Positions 20,070-35,271 of a stretch of 64,000 nucleotides of DNA are shown piece after piece. Each line of letters starts with the position of its first letter. Position 1 is the first letter of the stretch. The notes beneath the pieces are model-generated. The model was not told the origin of the DNA, made no database searches, and saw nothing but the letters and a program-made list of their open reading frames with translations. The stretch comes from Deinococcus sedimenti (lineage in GTDB: Bacteria > Deinococcota > Deinococci > Deinococcales > Deinococcaceae): NCBI RefSeq assembly GCF_014648135.1, contig NZ_BMQN01000005.1:62001-126000 (forward strand). The letters run 5' to 3'. Both the position numbers and the translations under genes were made by a program.

Positions 20070-22109
20070 ATGACCGCGCCCGACTCCCTTTCGCGTGATG
20101 TGCTGCTGACCTGCCCGCTGGACTGCCCGGATGCCTGCCGCCTGAAGGTGACGGTGGGCCGCGACGCGCCGGGCGGGCCGGAGCGGATGCTGAAGGTGAC
20201 GGGGGACGCCGCGCATCCGGTCACGAGGGGCTTCGCGTGCGCGAAGACCGTGCACTACCCGGCCCGCGCGAACCACCCGGACCGGCCGCTGTACCCCCTG
20301 CGGCGCGTAAACCCCAAGACGGACGCCGAGCCGATCTGGGCGCGTGTGACGTGGGACGAGGCGCTGGACGACATCGCCGCGCGGATGCGGACGCTGCTGG
20401 ACACGCGCGGGCCGGGCAGCATCCTGCGCTACAACTACGCCGGGACCATGGGCCTGATGGAGGGCACGCACGTGCACGCGCTGTTCCGCGCGCTGGGTAC
20501 CCTGGAACTGGACGAGACGATCTGCGCCACGGCGGGCACCGAGGCCTGGAGCATGGGCTACGGCACCCGCTACGGCGTGGACGTGACGGACGTGGCGCAC
20601 GCCCGCCTGATCGTGCTGTGGGGCATCAATTCCCTGAGTACGAACAGTCACCTGACGCCGCACCTGACGGCGGCCCGCAAGGCCGGAGCGCGGATCGTGT
20701 GCGTGGACCCCTACCGCAACCGCACGGCCGCCTTCGCGGACGAGCATCTGAAGATCATTCCCGGCACGGACGCCGCGCTGGCCCTGGGCGTGATGCACGA
20801 ACTGTTCGCGCACGGCTGGACGGACGAGGCTTACATCGCCGAGGCGACGACCGGCGTGGGGGAGCTGCGCGAGGCGGCCCGCGAGTGGACCCCCGAACGC
20901 ACCGCCGAGGTCACGGGGCTGGACGCGGACGTGATCCGCGCGTTCGCCCGCGCGGTCGGCACGACGCGCCCCACCTACATCCGCGTGGGGTACGGCATGA
21001 CCCGCCACGAGCACGGCGGCACGAACCTCCGCGCGGTCACGCTGATTCCCGCGCTGACGGGGGACTGGCGCTGGCGGGGCGGAGGCTGCACGCTGAGCAG
21101 CAGCGGCGCGTTCAAACTGAACCGCGCCCGGCTGGGCGCCGAGCATCTGGTGCAGCCGGGCGCGCCCAGCGTGAACATGAACTCGTACGCGGACGCCCTG
21201 CGGCCCGAACGCGGGCTGGGCGCGACGTTCATCTACAACTGCAACCCGGCCGTGGTCGCCCCGGACGCCGGGCGCGTCCGCGCGGGCCTGCAACGGGACG
21301 ACCTGCTGGTCGTCGTGCTGGAACAGGCCATGACCGACACGGCGCGACTGGCGGACTACGTGCTGCCCGCCACGACCTTCGCCGAGCACGCCGACGTGTA
21401 CACCAGTTACGGTCACGCGTACCTGGGCTACAACCCCGCCACGCTGGACGCCCCCGGCGAGGCGCGGCCGAACTCGTGGGTGTTCCAGGAACTCGCGCGC
21501 CGCCTGGGCGTCACGGAACCCAGCGTGTACTGGACGGTGGACGACCTGCTGGAGGACCTGCTGGACACCGATCATCCGTTCCTGAGCGGCATCACCCCCG
21601 CGCGCCTGAAAGAGGAGGGCAGCGTGCGCCTGAACATCCCTGACGGGTTCCTGCCGTTCGCACACGGCGCGGAGACGCCCAGCGGGCGGGTGCAGCTCAG
21701 CCCCGCGCCCGCCCACCGCGAACCGTTGGCGGGCCTGAACGCGGAGTACCCGGTGCGGCTGCTCACGCCGCCCGCGCATCACTTCCTGAACAGCACGTAC
21801 GGCAACTTGGCGAACCTGAACCGCGCCGAGGGGGGCGAGCCGCACCTGCTGCTGCACCCAAGTGACGCGCAGGCGTCCGGCGTGACCGACGGGACGCTCG
21901 CCACGCTGACCAGCGAGATCGGCAGCGTGCAGCGCCGCGTGAAGGTCACGGACGCCGCGCAGCCCGGCGCGGCCATCCTGGAGGGGACGTGGTGGGGCCT
22001 CAGCGCGCCGGACGGGCGCAGCATCAACGAGCTCACCGCGCAGACCCTGACGGACCTGGGGGGCGGGAGTACCTTCCACAACACCCGCATCCGCATCGAA
22101 CCCGCTTAA
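20070..22109 (+). CDS. Molybdopterin-dependent oxidoreductase (DMSO-reductase superfamily)
   Basis: The 679-residue protein has an N-terminal 4Fe-4S site (TCPLDCPDACRLKV with Cys15, 19, 23, and GFACAKT near 55) and three molybdopterin domains (VTWDEALDDIAARM, ARLIVLWGINSLSTNSHL, NCNPAVVAPDAGRV). The C-terminal dinucleotide-binding domain (LLTPPAHHFLNSTYGNL) follows. No Tat signal is present, so it acts in the cytoplasm. It resembles the small BisC/YyaE-type group rather than respiratory enzymes. A TATCCT box is six bases before the ATG. It has no small subunit or maturation gene nearby, and the substrate is unknown. Confidence 0.87.
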   Translation: MTAPDSLSRDVLLTCPLDCPDACRLKVTVGRDAPGGPERMLKVTGDAAHPVTRGFACAKTVHYPARANHPDRPLYPLRRVNPKTDAEPIWARVTWDEALDDIAARMRTLLDTRGPGSILRYNYAGTMGLMEGTHVHALFRALGTLELDETICATAGTEAWSMGYGTRYGVDVTDVAHARLIVLWGINSLSTNSHLTPHLTAARKAGARIVCVDPYRNRTAAFADEHLKIIPGTDAALALGVMHELFAHGWTDEAYIAEATTGVGELREAAREWTPERTAEVTGLDADVIRAFARAVGTTRPTYIRVGYGMTRHEHGGTNLRAVTLIPALTGDWRWRGGGCTLSSSGAFKLNRARLGAEHLVQPGAPSVNMNSYADALRPERGLGATFIYNCNPAVVAPDAGRVRAGLQRDDLLVVVLEQAMTDTARLADYVLPATTFAEHADVYTSYGHAYLGYNPATLDAPGEARPNSWVFQELARRLGVTEPSVYWTVDDLLEDLLDTDHPFLSGITPARLKEEGSVRLNIPDGFLPFAHGAETPSGRVQLSPAPAHREPLAGLNAEYPVRLLTPPAHHFLNSTYGNLANLNRAEGGEPHLLLHPSDAQASGVTDGTLATLTSEIGSVQRRVKVTDAAQPGAAILEGTWWGLSAPDGRSINELTAQTLTDLGGGSTFHNTRIRIEPA

Positions 22110-22120
22110 GGAGGTCACGC

Positions 22121-22654
22121 GTGCGCCCCCTGATCGTCACCGAATTCGTATCCCTGGACGGCGTGTACGAGGAACACTCGCCGTGGCGCGCACCCTATCG
22201 CCCGGACGACGGGCCGTTCAAACGCGACGAACTGTTCGCCAGCAGCGCACTGCTGCTGGGCCGCACCACCTACGAGGCCTTCGCCGCGTACTGGCCGACC
22301 GCGACCGGTGCGTTCGCGGACCGCATGAACGCCCTGCCCAAACACGTGGCGACCTCCCGTCCCGGCCCGCTGGGATGGAACGCCACACGCCTCGGCCCGG
22401 ATGTGCTGGCGGACGTGCAGTCGCTCAAGGCGCAGCCGGGCGGCCCGCTGCTGGTGTACGGCAGCGGCACCCTCGCCCAGACGCTGCTCAGGCACGGACT
22501 GGTCGACGAACTGCGCCTGATGGTCTTCCCACTCGTGCTGGGGCACGGGAAACGGATCTTCGACACGCTGGAGCACCTCCCCCTGACCCTGCTCTCCACG
22601 CGGGAGCTGGGCGCGGGCGTCCTCCTGCTCACGTATGGCCCGGCGCGCCCATGA
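22121..22654 (+). CDS. DHFR/RibD-C family reductase (third)
   Basis: The 177-residue protein repeats the pattern of the copies at 11238 and 11915 (VTEFVSLDGVYEEHSPW, LLLGRTTYEAFAAYWP, LLVYGSGTLAQTLL, LMVFPLVLGHGKRIF). It starts with a GTG preceded by AAGGAGGT and follows the oxidoreductase by 11 bases. Its end overlaps the SDR start in ATGA. Three of these reductases within 11 kb is unusual and suggests local duplication or recruitment. Confidence 0.86.
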   Translation: MRPLIVTEFVSLDGVYEEHSPWRAPYRPDDGPFKRDELFASSALLLGRTTYEAFAAYWPTATGAFADRMNALPKHVATSRPGPLGWNATRLGPDVLADVQSLKAQPGGPLLVYGSGTLAQTLLRHGLVDELRLMVFPLVLGHGKRIFDTLEHLPLTLLSTRELGAGVLLLTYGPARP

Positions 22655-23394
22655 CCACCGTCCTCATCACCGGCGGCAGCCGGGGCATCGGCGCGGCCAC
22701 CGCCCGCCTCGCCGCGCAGGCCGGGTACGCGGTCGGCCTGGGCTACCGCCAGGACGCGCAAGCCGCTGCCGGAATCGTCCGGGAGATCGAGGCGATGGGG
22801 GGCCGCGCGCTGGCCGTGCAAGCGGACGTGGGCGATCCCGACGACGTGGAACGCCTCTTCGACACCACCCAGACCGGACTGGGCGACCTGCACGCCCTGG
22901 TGAACAACGCCGGGACGCTGGAACGGCAGGCGCGCGTGGACGAACTCGACGCCGCCCGCCTGCAGCGGGTCCTGACCACCAACGTGATCGGGGCGTTCCT
23001 CTGCGCGGGCGCGGCCGTCCGGCGACTCTCCACCCGGCACGGCGGGCCGGGCGGCGTGATCGTGAACGTCTCCTCCCGCGCGGCCGTCCTCGGGTCGGGC
23101 GGCGAGTACGTCGACTACGCCGCCTCCAAGGGCGCGGTGGACACCCTGACCGTCGGCCTGGCGCGCGAGGTCGCCACCGAGGGCGTCCGCGTGTGCGGCG
23201 TCCGCCCCGGCCTGATCGAGACGGACATCCACGCGCTGGGTGGCGAACCCGGCCGCGTGGCGCGGCTCGCGGGCAGCGTCCCCCTGGGGCGCGGCGGCAC
23301 GTCCGAGGAGGTCGCACAGGCCATCCTCTGGCTGCTGTCCCCGCAGGCGGCGTACGTGACCGGCACGCTGCTGGACGTCAGCGGCGGCCGCTGA
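22651..23394 (+). CDS. Short-chain dehydrogenase/reductase (SDR)
   Basis: The 247-residue protein has the NAD(P)-binding TGGSRGIGAATARLA at residues about 7-21, NNAG near 88, and the catalytic set Ser (VNVSSRAAVLG) and YxxxK (YAASKGAVD). The closing segment VTGTLLDVSGGR is typical of classical SDRs similar to FabG. Co-translated with the DHFR-like gene and co-transcribed with the molybdo-oxidoreductase, it could act on the same substrate class, but which one is unknown. Confidence 0.9.
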   Translation: MTTVLITGGSRGIGAATARLAAQAGYAVGLGYRQDAQAAAGIVREIEAMGGRALAVQADVGDPDDVERLFDTTQTGLGDLHALVNNAGTLERQARVDELDAARLQRVLTTNVIGAFLCAGAAVRRLSTRHGGPGGVIVNVSSRAAVLGSGGEYVDYAASKGAVDTLTVGLAREVATEGVRVCGVRPGLIETDIHALGGEPGRVARLAGSVPLGRGGTSEEVAQAILWLLSPQAAYVTGTLLDVSGGR

Positions 23395-23399
23395 CCGCG

Positions 23400-23530
23400 G
23401 GGCTCAGGTCCACCCTGGGGCCAGCCGCACGCCCCTGACGTCCACTGCCCCCGCCGTTTTACGCGAGTCCTGGCCTGGCTCGGTTCAGGGAGACCGAGGG
23501 GTTGTCCCGGCTGCCCTGCAGACCGCCGTG
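23400..23530. repeat. Possible degenerate repeat copy E
   Basis: GCTCAGGTCCA matches the start of the copy at 32934, and the motifs GGGGCCAGCCGCACGCCCCT and TCGGTTCAGGGAGA follow the family order. The lengths are similar but identity is low. It fills the gap between the convergent SDR and DUF1801 genes; apart from this I see nothing in the stretch. Confidence 0.35.
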
Positions 23531-23534
23531 ATGC

Positions 23535-23921
23535 TCAAGGCCGCCGACCCTTCTGCGTCGCCTGCGCCTGTTCGTTCGCGGCGGCGGCCGCGCGGATCAG
23601 GTCCCGGAACGCCGCGTCGTCCAGGGCCGCGCCCTCGGGCAGGTCGATGGCGCGGCGGGTGGTGCCGTCCAGGCTGGCGTTGAACAGCCCGGCCGGGTCG
23701 GGCAGGCTGGCCCCGCGCGCGAACGTGAGTTTCACGGCCCGCGCGTAGGTTTCACCGGTGCAGAGGATCCCCGCATGCTCCCACACGGGCACGCCGGGGG
23801 ATGTCGCCTTGGCCCACTTCACGTTCTCCTGCACGCCCGGCAGCGCCTCCAGGATCAGGTCGCGGACGCGGCGCAGGGTGTCGCCGCGCCAGTCGGTCAG
23901 GGTGGCCAGCCGCTCGCCCAC
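23535..23921 (-). CDS. DUF1801 (YdhG-like) domain protein
   Basis: The 128-residue protein follows the DUF1801 pattern: GDTLRRVRDLILEALPGVQE near the start, VKWAKATSPGVPVWEHAGIL, and VKLTFARGASLPDPAGLFNA, then TRRAIDLPEGAALDDAAFRD. The fold resembles iron-transport frataxin-like and Ydhg proteins; its biochemical role is unknown. It lies 14 bases after the ArsC-like gene and is probably read from the TACACT promoter in front of that gene. Confidence 0.83.
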   Translation of the reverse strand: MGERLATLTDWRGDTLRRVRDLILEALPGVQENVKWAKATSPGVPVWEHAGILCTGETYARAVKLTFARGASLPDPAGLFNASLDGTTRRAIDLPEGAALDDAAFRDLIRAAAAANEQAQATQKGRRP

Positions 23922-23935
23922 GGGGTCGGGGTTGG

Positions 23936-24295
23936 TCAGGAGCCCGTCACCATGGCCTTCCAGCCCTCGGTGTCCTCGCCGACCGTCAGGTGCTTCCCGG
24001 CGCGCACGAGGGGCAGCCGCAGCAGCTCGGGGTCGTCGATGATCTTGGCGATCACGCCGTCCTCGGTGGTGCGCAGGTACGCGAGGTTGCTGCGCTCGTA
24101 CGCCTTGCCCTCCAGGTCCAGCAGGGCGTTCAGGCCGAACTTCTGCACGAACCGGCTGAGCTCCCCTTTGGCGATGGGCCGCTCCTTCAGGTCCACGAAG
24201 TGAATCTTGATCTTCCGTTCCTTGAAGAACCGCTCGGCGGCGCGCGTCTCCTTGCTCTTGCGCGTGCCGAACACCTGCACCTGCAACTCACTCAT
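23936..24295 (-). CDS. ArsC/Spx-family protein lacking the active-site cysteine
   Basis: The 119-residue protein has the thioredoxin-like ArsC fold (VQVFGTRKSKETRAAERFFK, VDLKERPIAKGELSRFVQKF, IIDDPELLRLPLVRAGKHLT). In arsenate reductases and Spx the first loop holds CxxC or a single Cys; here it reads GTRKSKET with no cysteine at all in the protein. It is therefore not a functional arsenate reductase and cannot be a redox-switch Spx. A regulatory or binding role is possible. A TACACT box is seven bases before the ATG. Confidence 0.85.
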   Translation of the reverse strand: MSELQVQVFGTRKSKETRAAERFFKERKIKIHFVDLKERPIAKGELSRFVQKFGLNALLDLEGKAYERSNLAYLRTTEDGVIAKIIDDPELLRLPLVRAGKHLTVGEDTEGWKAMVTGS

Positions 24296-24391
24296 GCCTT
24301 CAAGTGTAGGGCGATGCGGCGCGCCGTCATCAAGAGGGAAGGCGGGGCGCGATGACGGCCCCGCCTCCTGCCGCCCCCGGCGGATTCCGGT

Positions 24392-25384
<993 letters not shown>

Positions 25385-25441
25385 AACAGAGAGTCTAGCG
25401 CAAGTTCGCTGTCAGCGGAATATGGGCGGGTCGTTTCAGCC

Positions 25442-26146
25442 TCAGCTCTTCGCGTACAGCCGGATCAGCCCCGGCAGGTCCCGCGCCAGCGCGCCGCCCA
25501 CCACGTCCAGGTTCCCGTACACCCGCACGAAACGCCCCTGACCGTCCACGACACTCACCTGATCTCCGTGAATCCGCGCCGCCACCGCCGCGCCGGCACC
25601 CACTGCCTCAGCGTTCGCCGCGCCGCTGGCCGTCTTCCCTGACTGTGGCGTGGTCATGTGCGCGCTGTGATCCTCGGCGGGCATCGGCGCCACGTTCGCC
25701 ACGAACATCTCCCGCGCCGCCGCGTCGATCGTCTCAGCCCTCCCGGTCAGGCCCGTGAACGCCGGATCGAAGCGGTCCAGGTACTCACGCACCACGTCCG
25801 GCGTGTCGTGCACAGGGTCCACCGTGACGAACTGCACCTGCACCCGCGAGCGCTGCTCCTCACTCAGCGCCGCGTACATGGTCTTCAGGGTCGCCAGCGT
25901 CGCCGGGCACACGTCCGGGCAGCGCACGAACCCGTAGAACACCAGCCGCACCCGCCCATCCGCCGCGTTCAGCGTCGTCGCCCGCCCCCGGTCATCCACC
26001 AGCGCCAGTGCGCTCAGGGCCTTCGGTTGATCCAGCGCCTCACCCGCCGTCACGCCCGGCGCGGCCCGCCTCATCACCAGCAGTCCACCCAGCACCGCCG
26101 CGACCACCAGCAGCGCCGCCGTCACCCATTTCGACACACCCGTCAT
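25442..26146 (-). CDS. SCO1/SenC family copper chaperone
   Basis: The 234-residue protein is membrane-anchored by residues about 8-26 and has a thioredoxin-like domain with the copper motif RCPDVCPATLAT (Cys-x3-Cys). The family His is expected near the C-terminal third (VTVDPVHDTPDVVREYL is the classic SCO motif). SCO proteins deliver copper to the CuA site of oxidase subunit II, which fits the oxidase genes upstream on the same strand. A TACCCT box six bases before the ATG gives it its own promoter, so it is a separate transcript. Confidence 0.92.
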   Translation of the reverse strand: MTGVSKWVTAALLVVAAVLGGLLVMRRAAPGVTAGEALDQPKALSALALVDDRGRATTLNAADGRVRLVFYGFVRCPDVCPATLATLKTMYAALSEEQRSRVQVQFVTVDPVHDTPDVVREYLDRFDPAFTGLTGRAETIDAAAREMFVANVAPMPAEDHSAHMTTPQSGKTASGAANAEAVGAGAAVAARIHGDQVSVVDGQGRFVRVYGNLDVVGGALARDLPGLIRLYAKS

Positions 26147-26191
26147 GCCCGCAGGGTAGGGGAGAGGCGCGGGGTGACGTGTCCCCAGGCA

Positions 26192-26245
26192 GGGGAGTGG
26201 GGAGTGGGGAGTGGGGAGTGGGGAGTGGGGAGTGGGGAGTGGGGG
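26192..26245 (+). repeat. 7-bp G-rich tandem repeat (GGGGAGT)n
   Basis: GGGGAGT is repeated about seven and a half times without interruption. The strand has a run of four Gs every seven bases, a textbook G-quadruplex pattern. It is located 46 bases before the SCO start and 92 bases after the end of the oxidase gene. On the coding strand of SCO it appears as a C-rich tract upstream of the promoter. Confidence 0.95.
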
Positions 26246-26294
26246 ACGATCGCTTACCGCCGCTCACCCACGGCTGACCTCACACAACGCGAAA

Positions 26295-26316
26295 GGGACG
26301 CCCTCTCAGGCGTCCC
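26295..26316 (-). terminator. Terminator of the cytochrome oxidase operon
   Basis: GGGACGCC (26295-26302) pairs with GGCGTCCC (26309-26316) around a six-base loop. On the minus strand the stem is followed by TTTC, and it begins 21 bases after the stop codon of the fused oxidase gene. Confidence 0.75.
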
Positions 26317-26336
26317 CCTCTGTCTTCCGCGCGGTG

Positions 26337-28789
<2,453 letters not shown>

Positions 28790-28793
<4 letters not shown>

Positions 28794-30031
28794 TGGGTGC
28801 CTCCGTTGGGGGCGCCCTGCACGGGCGTGCCCTTCCAGTAGTCCGCTTCCTCGGGCAGCTTGAGGCTGCGCAGGTACGCGGCGATGTCGTCGATCTCGGC
28901 GTCGGTCAGCGTGCCGTTGGCACCTTGGTCGCCCGTCTTGATGAGCTTCCCACCCTTCATGTAGGGCGTTCCGTCATAGGGGGGCATCAGGCTGCCGGGC
29001 TTCACCTTCTGGCTGTGCTTGATCCAGGCGTGCAGTTCGGCTGCGGCCTTCTCGTCGATCCACTGGGCGGCACTCATGGCTTCCCACATGCCGGCACCCA
29101 GGGTGCGGCGCGTGCCGAAGAAGCTCAGGTCCGGACCGGCGGCGCCGGCGGCGGGCGTACCCTGCACGCGGTGGCAGCCGGCGCAGGACACGGCGCCCGT
29201 GCTGGCCTTACCCTGCATGAACAGCGTGTACCCGCGGGCCTCGGCGCTGCCGGGGGCGGGTTCGGGGGCGCGGTAGGCCTTCATGGCGGCCAGGGTCGCG
29301 TCGTAGCGGGTCTTGTCCAGCGCGATGACCTTGTAGCGCATGTTGGCGTGACTGGCCCCGCACAGCTGCGAGCAGTTGCCCTGGTACGCCCCGGCGCGGT
29401 CGGTGTCGACCTGCCAGGTCTTCTTCACGCTGGGCATCGCGGCGCGCTGACCGCCGATGTTCGGCGCCCAGAACCCGTGGATGACGTCGCCACTGGTGAT
29501 GGTCAGCGCCACGGCTTCCTTGGTGGGCATGATCAGCTCGTTGCCGTTGGTGACCACGCCGCCCGCGTCGCTGGTGGTTTCGGGGTACGCGAAGTTCCAC
29601 CAGAACTGCTTGGCAAGCACGTCCACCTTCGTCGCCTGGTTGGGCGTGGGGTTCAGAACAGCCATGCTCTTGACGGTCAGGACGCTCAGCAGGATCACTA
29701 TCACGACCGGCACGGCGACCAGGATGGTTTCGAGCTTGTTGTTCCCATGGAACTGCGCGGGGGGCGCGTCGTGCTTGTCTTCACGGAACTTCTGCACCGT
29801 GTAGAACAGCGCGTACGACACGCCGATGAAGATGATGATGGACAGAGCGATCGCCCAGATGCTCATCCAGAAGATTTCCCGGTTGTAAGCAGACGCCATG
29901 TCCCCGATGCTCAGGGACTGATTCGTCTGCTGGCAGCCGGTCAGTAGAGTCGCACCCAGGATCGTCAGGGTGGGCAGAGCCTGCCGGACTCGCCTCCGTG
30001 TGCCGCTGTGGCGGTGTGTGGTGGTATTCAA
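28790..30031 (-). CDS. ctaC: Cytochrome c oxidase subunit II with fused cytochrome c
   Basis: A lipoprotein signal with lipobox LLTGC is followed by two membrane helices, the CuA domain ([14 protein letters not shown] and [12 protein letters not shown], with Cys-x3-Cys-x3-His-x2-Met) and a C-terminal cytochrome c (CAGCH heme site, with a later Met as ligand in SLMPPYDG). The frame is open upstream, but AAAGGAG lies five bases before a TTG at 30031 and overlaps the alternative GTG at 30037, so I take the TTG. The protein of about 413 residues receives electrons from cytochrome c and passes them to subunit I. Confidence 0.92.
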
Positions 30032-30261
30032 CGTCACTCCTTTCCTCTGCTTGCAGTCTAAAGCGTCACGCGGGCGCGTGGAACGCGTGAGCCGCCGCTC
30101 GCGGTCAGCGTTCAAGCTTCCGCCCACATTCTACCGACCGGTCAGGCATACCCCCCATGAGAACAGATGAGGCGCGGGCAAGTGTCCTGACCCTCCACGT
30201 CACCCTTCATCATGCGCCATTCCAGCCCCAGAGCGAGAGGAACGCGCGTACGGCGCAACGG

Positions 30262-30300
30262 CGGCGCGGCCCCTGTCCTACGTGAGGCAGGGGCCGCGCC
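30262..30300 (-). terminator. Hairpin after ctaB
   Basis: GGCGCGGCCCCTG pairs with CAGGGGCCGCGCC, a perfect 13-bp stem around a 13-base loop, beginning 13 bases after the ctaB stop on the minus strand. No T-run follows. It separates the ctaAB transcript from the oxidase subunit genes. Confidence 0.7.
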
Positions 30301-30312
30301 GCGCGGGAAGAT

Positions 30313-31241
<929 letters not shown>

Positions 31242-31245
<4 letters not shown>

Positions 31246-32225
31246 ACGTTCCCCCCTACCCTAGCGCGCCCCTGCACCGACAGACCCGTCAGCGCGCGGT
31301 ACACCAGCATCACCAGCGCCAGCCACAGGCCCAGCGCCAGCAGCAGGTGCACCAGCTGCATCCAGCCCGGCGCCTTCAGGGTCACGTTCGCGAAGCCCGC
31401 CACCATCTGCGCGGCCAGCAGGCCCCACACCACGGCGCTCCAGCGCTGCACCCCGGCGCCCGGCCGTTCGCGGCGCAGGAACACGCCCAGCCACACCAGG
31501 AACGCACTGGTCAGCACCGCCAGCATGGGGTGCACCACCCGCAGGTTCTCGATCACCGACGCGGTCACCGCGAAGTCCCGCTTGACCGTCTCGATGGGCG
31601 TGCTGCCATCCGCCGGGAGGAACAGCAGGTCCCCCAGCGCCGTCACGGCGCCCGCCATGCCCAGCACCAGCATCAGGCCCAGGCCCACGTAACTCCAGCC
31701 GCCCACCAGCCCCTGACGGCGCAGCCGCAGGCCCGGCGCGCCGCCCGCCCACAGCGCCGTGAGTAGCAGCGCCGCCAGCAGCAGGAACGTATTCGCGAGG
31801 TGAATACCCTGCACGAACCCACGCGCCGGATCGGTACTGTCGGCCGTCAGGCCCAGCAGCACCTGCACGCCTCCCACCAGCCCCTCGAGCAGGATCAGCC
31901 CGAACGACACCACTGCGCCCAGCCGCGCCGGGTGGCCCCTGGGCACCGCCCGGAACGCCACGACGATCAGCGCGATCGCCAGCAGGCCGCTGGCCATGCT
32001 CGTCAGGCGGTGACTGAACTCGATCACGGTATGCAGCGTGGGGCTCTGCGGGACCACCACGCCGTTACACAGCGGCCAGTGATCCCCGCAGCCCGCCCCG
32101 GCCCCCGTGATACGCACCACCGCGCCCCACAGGATCACCAGCACGTTATAGATCAGCGCCGCCCACGCCAGTCGGGGGAGCCACACGCCCGCGCGGGCGC
32201 GCGGAACTGTCAGCGTTCCACTCAT
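31242..32225 (-). CDS. ctaA: Heme A synthase CtaA (COX15)
   Basis: CtaA oxidises heme O to heme A. The 327-residue protein has about eight helices with the heme-ligand histidines in [20 protein letters not shown] (loop 1), [18 protein letters not shown] and [12 protein letters not shown]. The cysteine pair in loop 1 (GCGDHWPLC) marks the two-cysteine type. I prefer the ATG at 32225 because GAGG lies nine bases before it; another ATG at 32234 is possible. It is the first gene of the ctaAB pair. Confidence 0.92.
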
Positions 32226-32397
32226 CGTCACCATCCTCGCCGCCCGTCAGGCCCGGCCACGGGGGCCAGGGCGGGGGTCTACCTCCGGGCATTCTATGCG
32301 TGCCCCCCCGCTGAGAATTGTCCCCCCACCCCCCGGCGGACGCACACCCCGCCCCGGACACCTGACCTGCGGCCACGCCCGTACACTGGGCGGGACT

Positions 32398-32877
32398 ATG
32401 GCGGAAACCATCAACCAGTGGGCGGTCATCACGATCGTCCTGAGCGGCCTGGCCCTGTGCGTGGGCGTGTACCTCATCAAGCGGGGCCTGCGAGAGGCGC
32501 ACATGCGCGCCATGATCATCGCCACCAGCCTCGCCACCATCTTCCTGGTGCTGTACCTGACCCGCCTGGGCCTGGGCTACGAGAAGAAATACGCCGGACC
32601 CGAGGAGTGGCGCGCGGCGTACTTCGCGCTGCTGATCAGCCACATCATCCTGGCCGCCGCGAACCTCCCGCTCGCGCTGGGCGCCCTGTGGAACGCGTAC
32701 AAGGGCCTGAAGGCCGCCCGCACCCTGAACAACATTGACCTGCCCGCCGCGCGCGGGTACTTCAACAAGCACCGCGCCTGGGTCCGCTGGACGGTCCCGG
32801 TGTGGCTGTACGTCGCCGTGACCGGCTGGATCATCTACCTCGTGCTGCACAGCTACGGCGAGGTCATCAAGAGCTGA
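32398..32877 (+). CDS. DUF420 membrane protein (oxidase-associated)
   Basis: The 159-residue protein has four predicted helices (residues about 7-25, 35-52, 78-97 and 128-150). It has conserved histidines in [47 protein letters not shown] and LVLHSYG, the DUF420 pattern. Such genes sit next to caa3 oxidase and heme A genes in Bacillus and Thermus relatives, where CtaM is required for oxidase activity. A similar assembly role is likely. A TACACT box lies ten bases before the ATG, and it diverges from ctaA. Confidence 0.85.
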   Translation: MAETINQWAVITIVLSGLALCVGVYLIKRGLREAHMRAMIIATSLATIFLVLYLTRLGLGYEKKYAGPEEWRAAYFALLISHIILAAANLPLALGALWNAYKGLKAARTLNNIDLPAARGYFNKHRAWVRWTVPVWLYVAVTGWIIYLVLHSYGEVIKS

Positions 32878-32894
32878 CGCGACGGCCACAGAAC

Positions 32895-32925
32895 CGGGGG
32901 CGGCCTGAGACGGGTCGCCCCTTGT
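32895..32925 (+). terminator. Hairpin after the DUF420 gene
   Basis: GGGGGCGGCC and GGGTCGCCCC pair imperfectly around a six-base loop, about 17 bases after the stop codon, and are followed by the T-rich TTGTCCTGTT. The repeat copy C begins immediately after. Confidence 0.55.
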
Positions 32926-32933
32926 CCTGTTCC

Positions 32934-33063
32934 AGCGGTGCTCAGGTCCATCGAAGCGCGAACAGCACGTCCTTCACCTCCAACCACTGCCTTGCTCAGG
33001 TGCTCGCTCTGCTCGATTCAGAGATCTTGCGGGTGTCCCTCAGGACCTCTGGATGCTGCTCTG
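32934..33063. repeat. Dispersed intergenic repeat, copy C
   Basis: It aligns with the 35272 copy through TTCACCTCCAACC, CTCAGGTGCTCGCTCTGC and GATTCAGAGAT, but it lacks the 21 bases GGCGCAGCTCTTCGAGTCCGC in the middle. Its final hairpin arms (GATTCAGAG and CTCTGGATG) are kept. It ends just before the MFS promoter. Confidence 0.75.
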
Positions 33064-33112
33064 TGTGACCCGCGCCGCGCCGAGAAGGAGAGGACGTGCG
33101 TACACTCACGCG

Positions 33113-34372
<1,260 letters not shown>

Positions 34373-34449
34373 CGCCGGGGCAGACCGCACCGCCCTGTTC
34401 CCCGCGCCGGTCACCGTTCTCCTCCCGCGGGCCCTGCTACGCTCCGGGC

Positions 34450-35271
<822 letters not shown>

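Noticed and set aside
23936..24295. Arsenate reductase
   Set aside because: The active-site cysteine is missing and no ars genes are near.
25385..25441. Radiation/desiccation response motif before ruvB
   Set aside because: I looked for the TTATG...CATAA type palindrome; only TTCGCTGTCAGCGGAA is present, which does not match it.
26192..26245. Possible CRISPR or satellite
   Set aside because: Units are 7 bp without spacers, so it is a simple tandem repeat.
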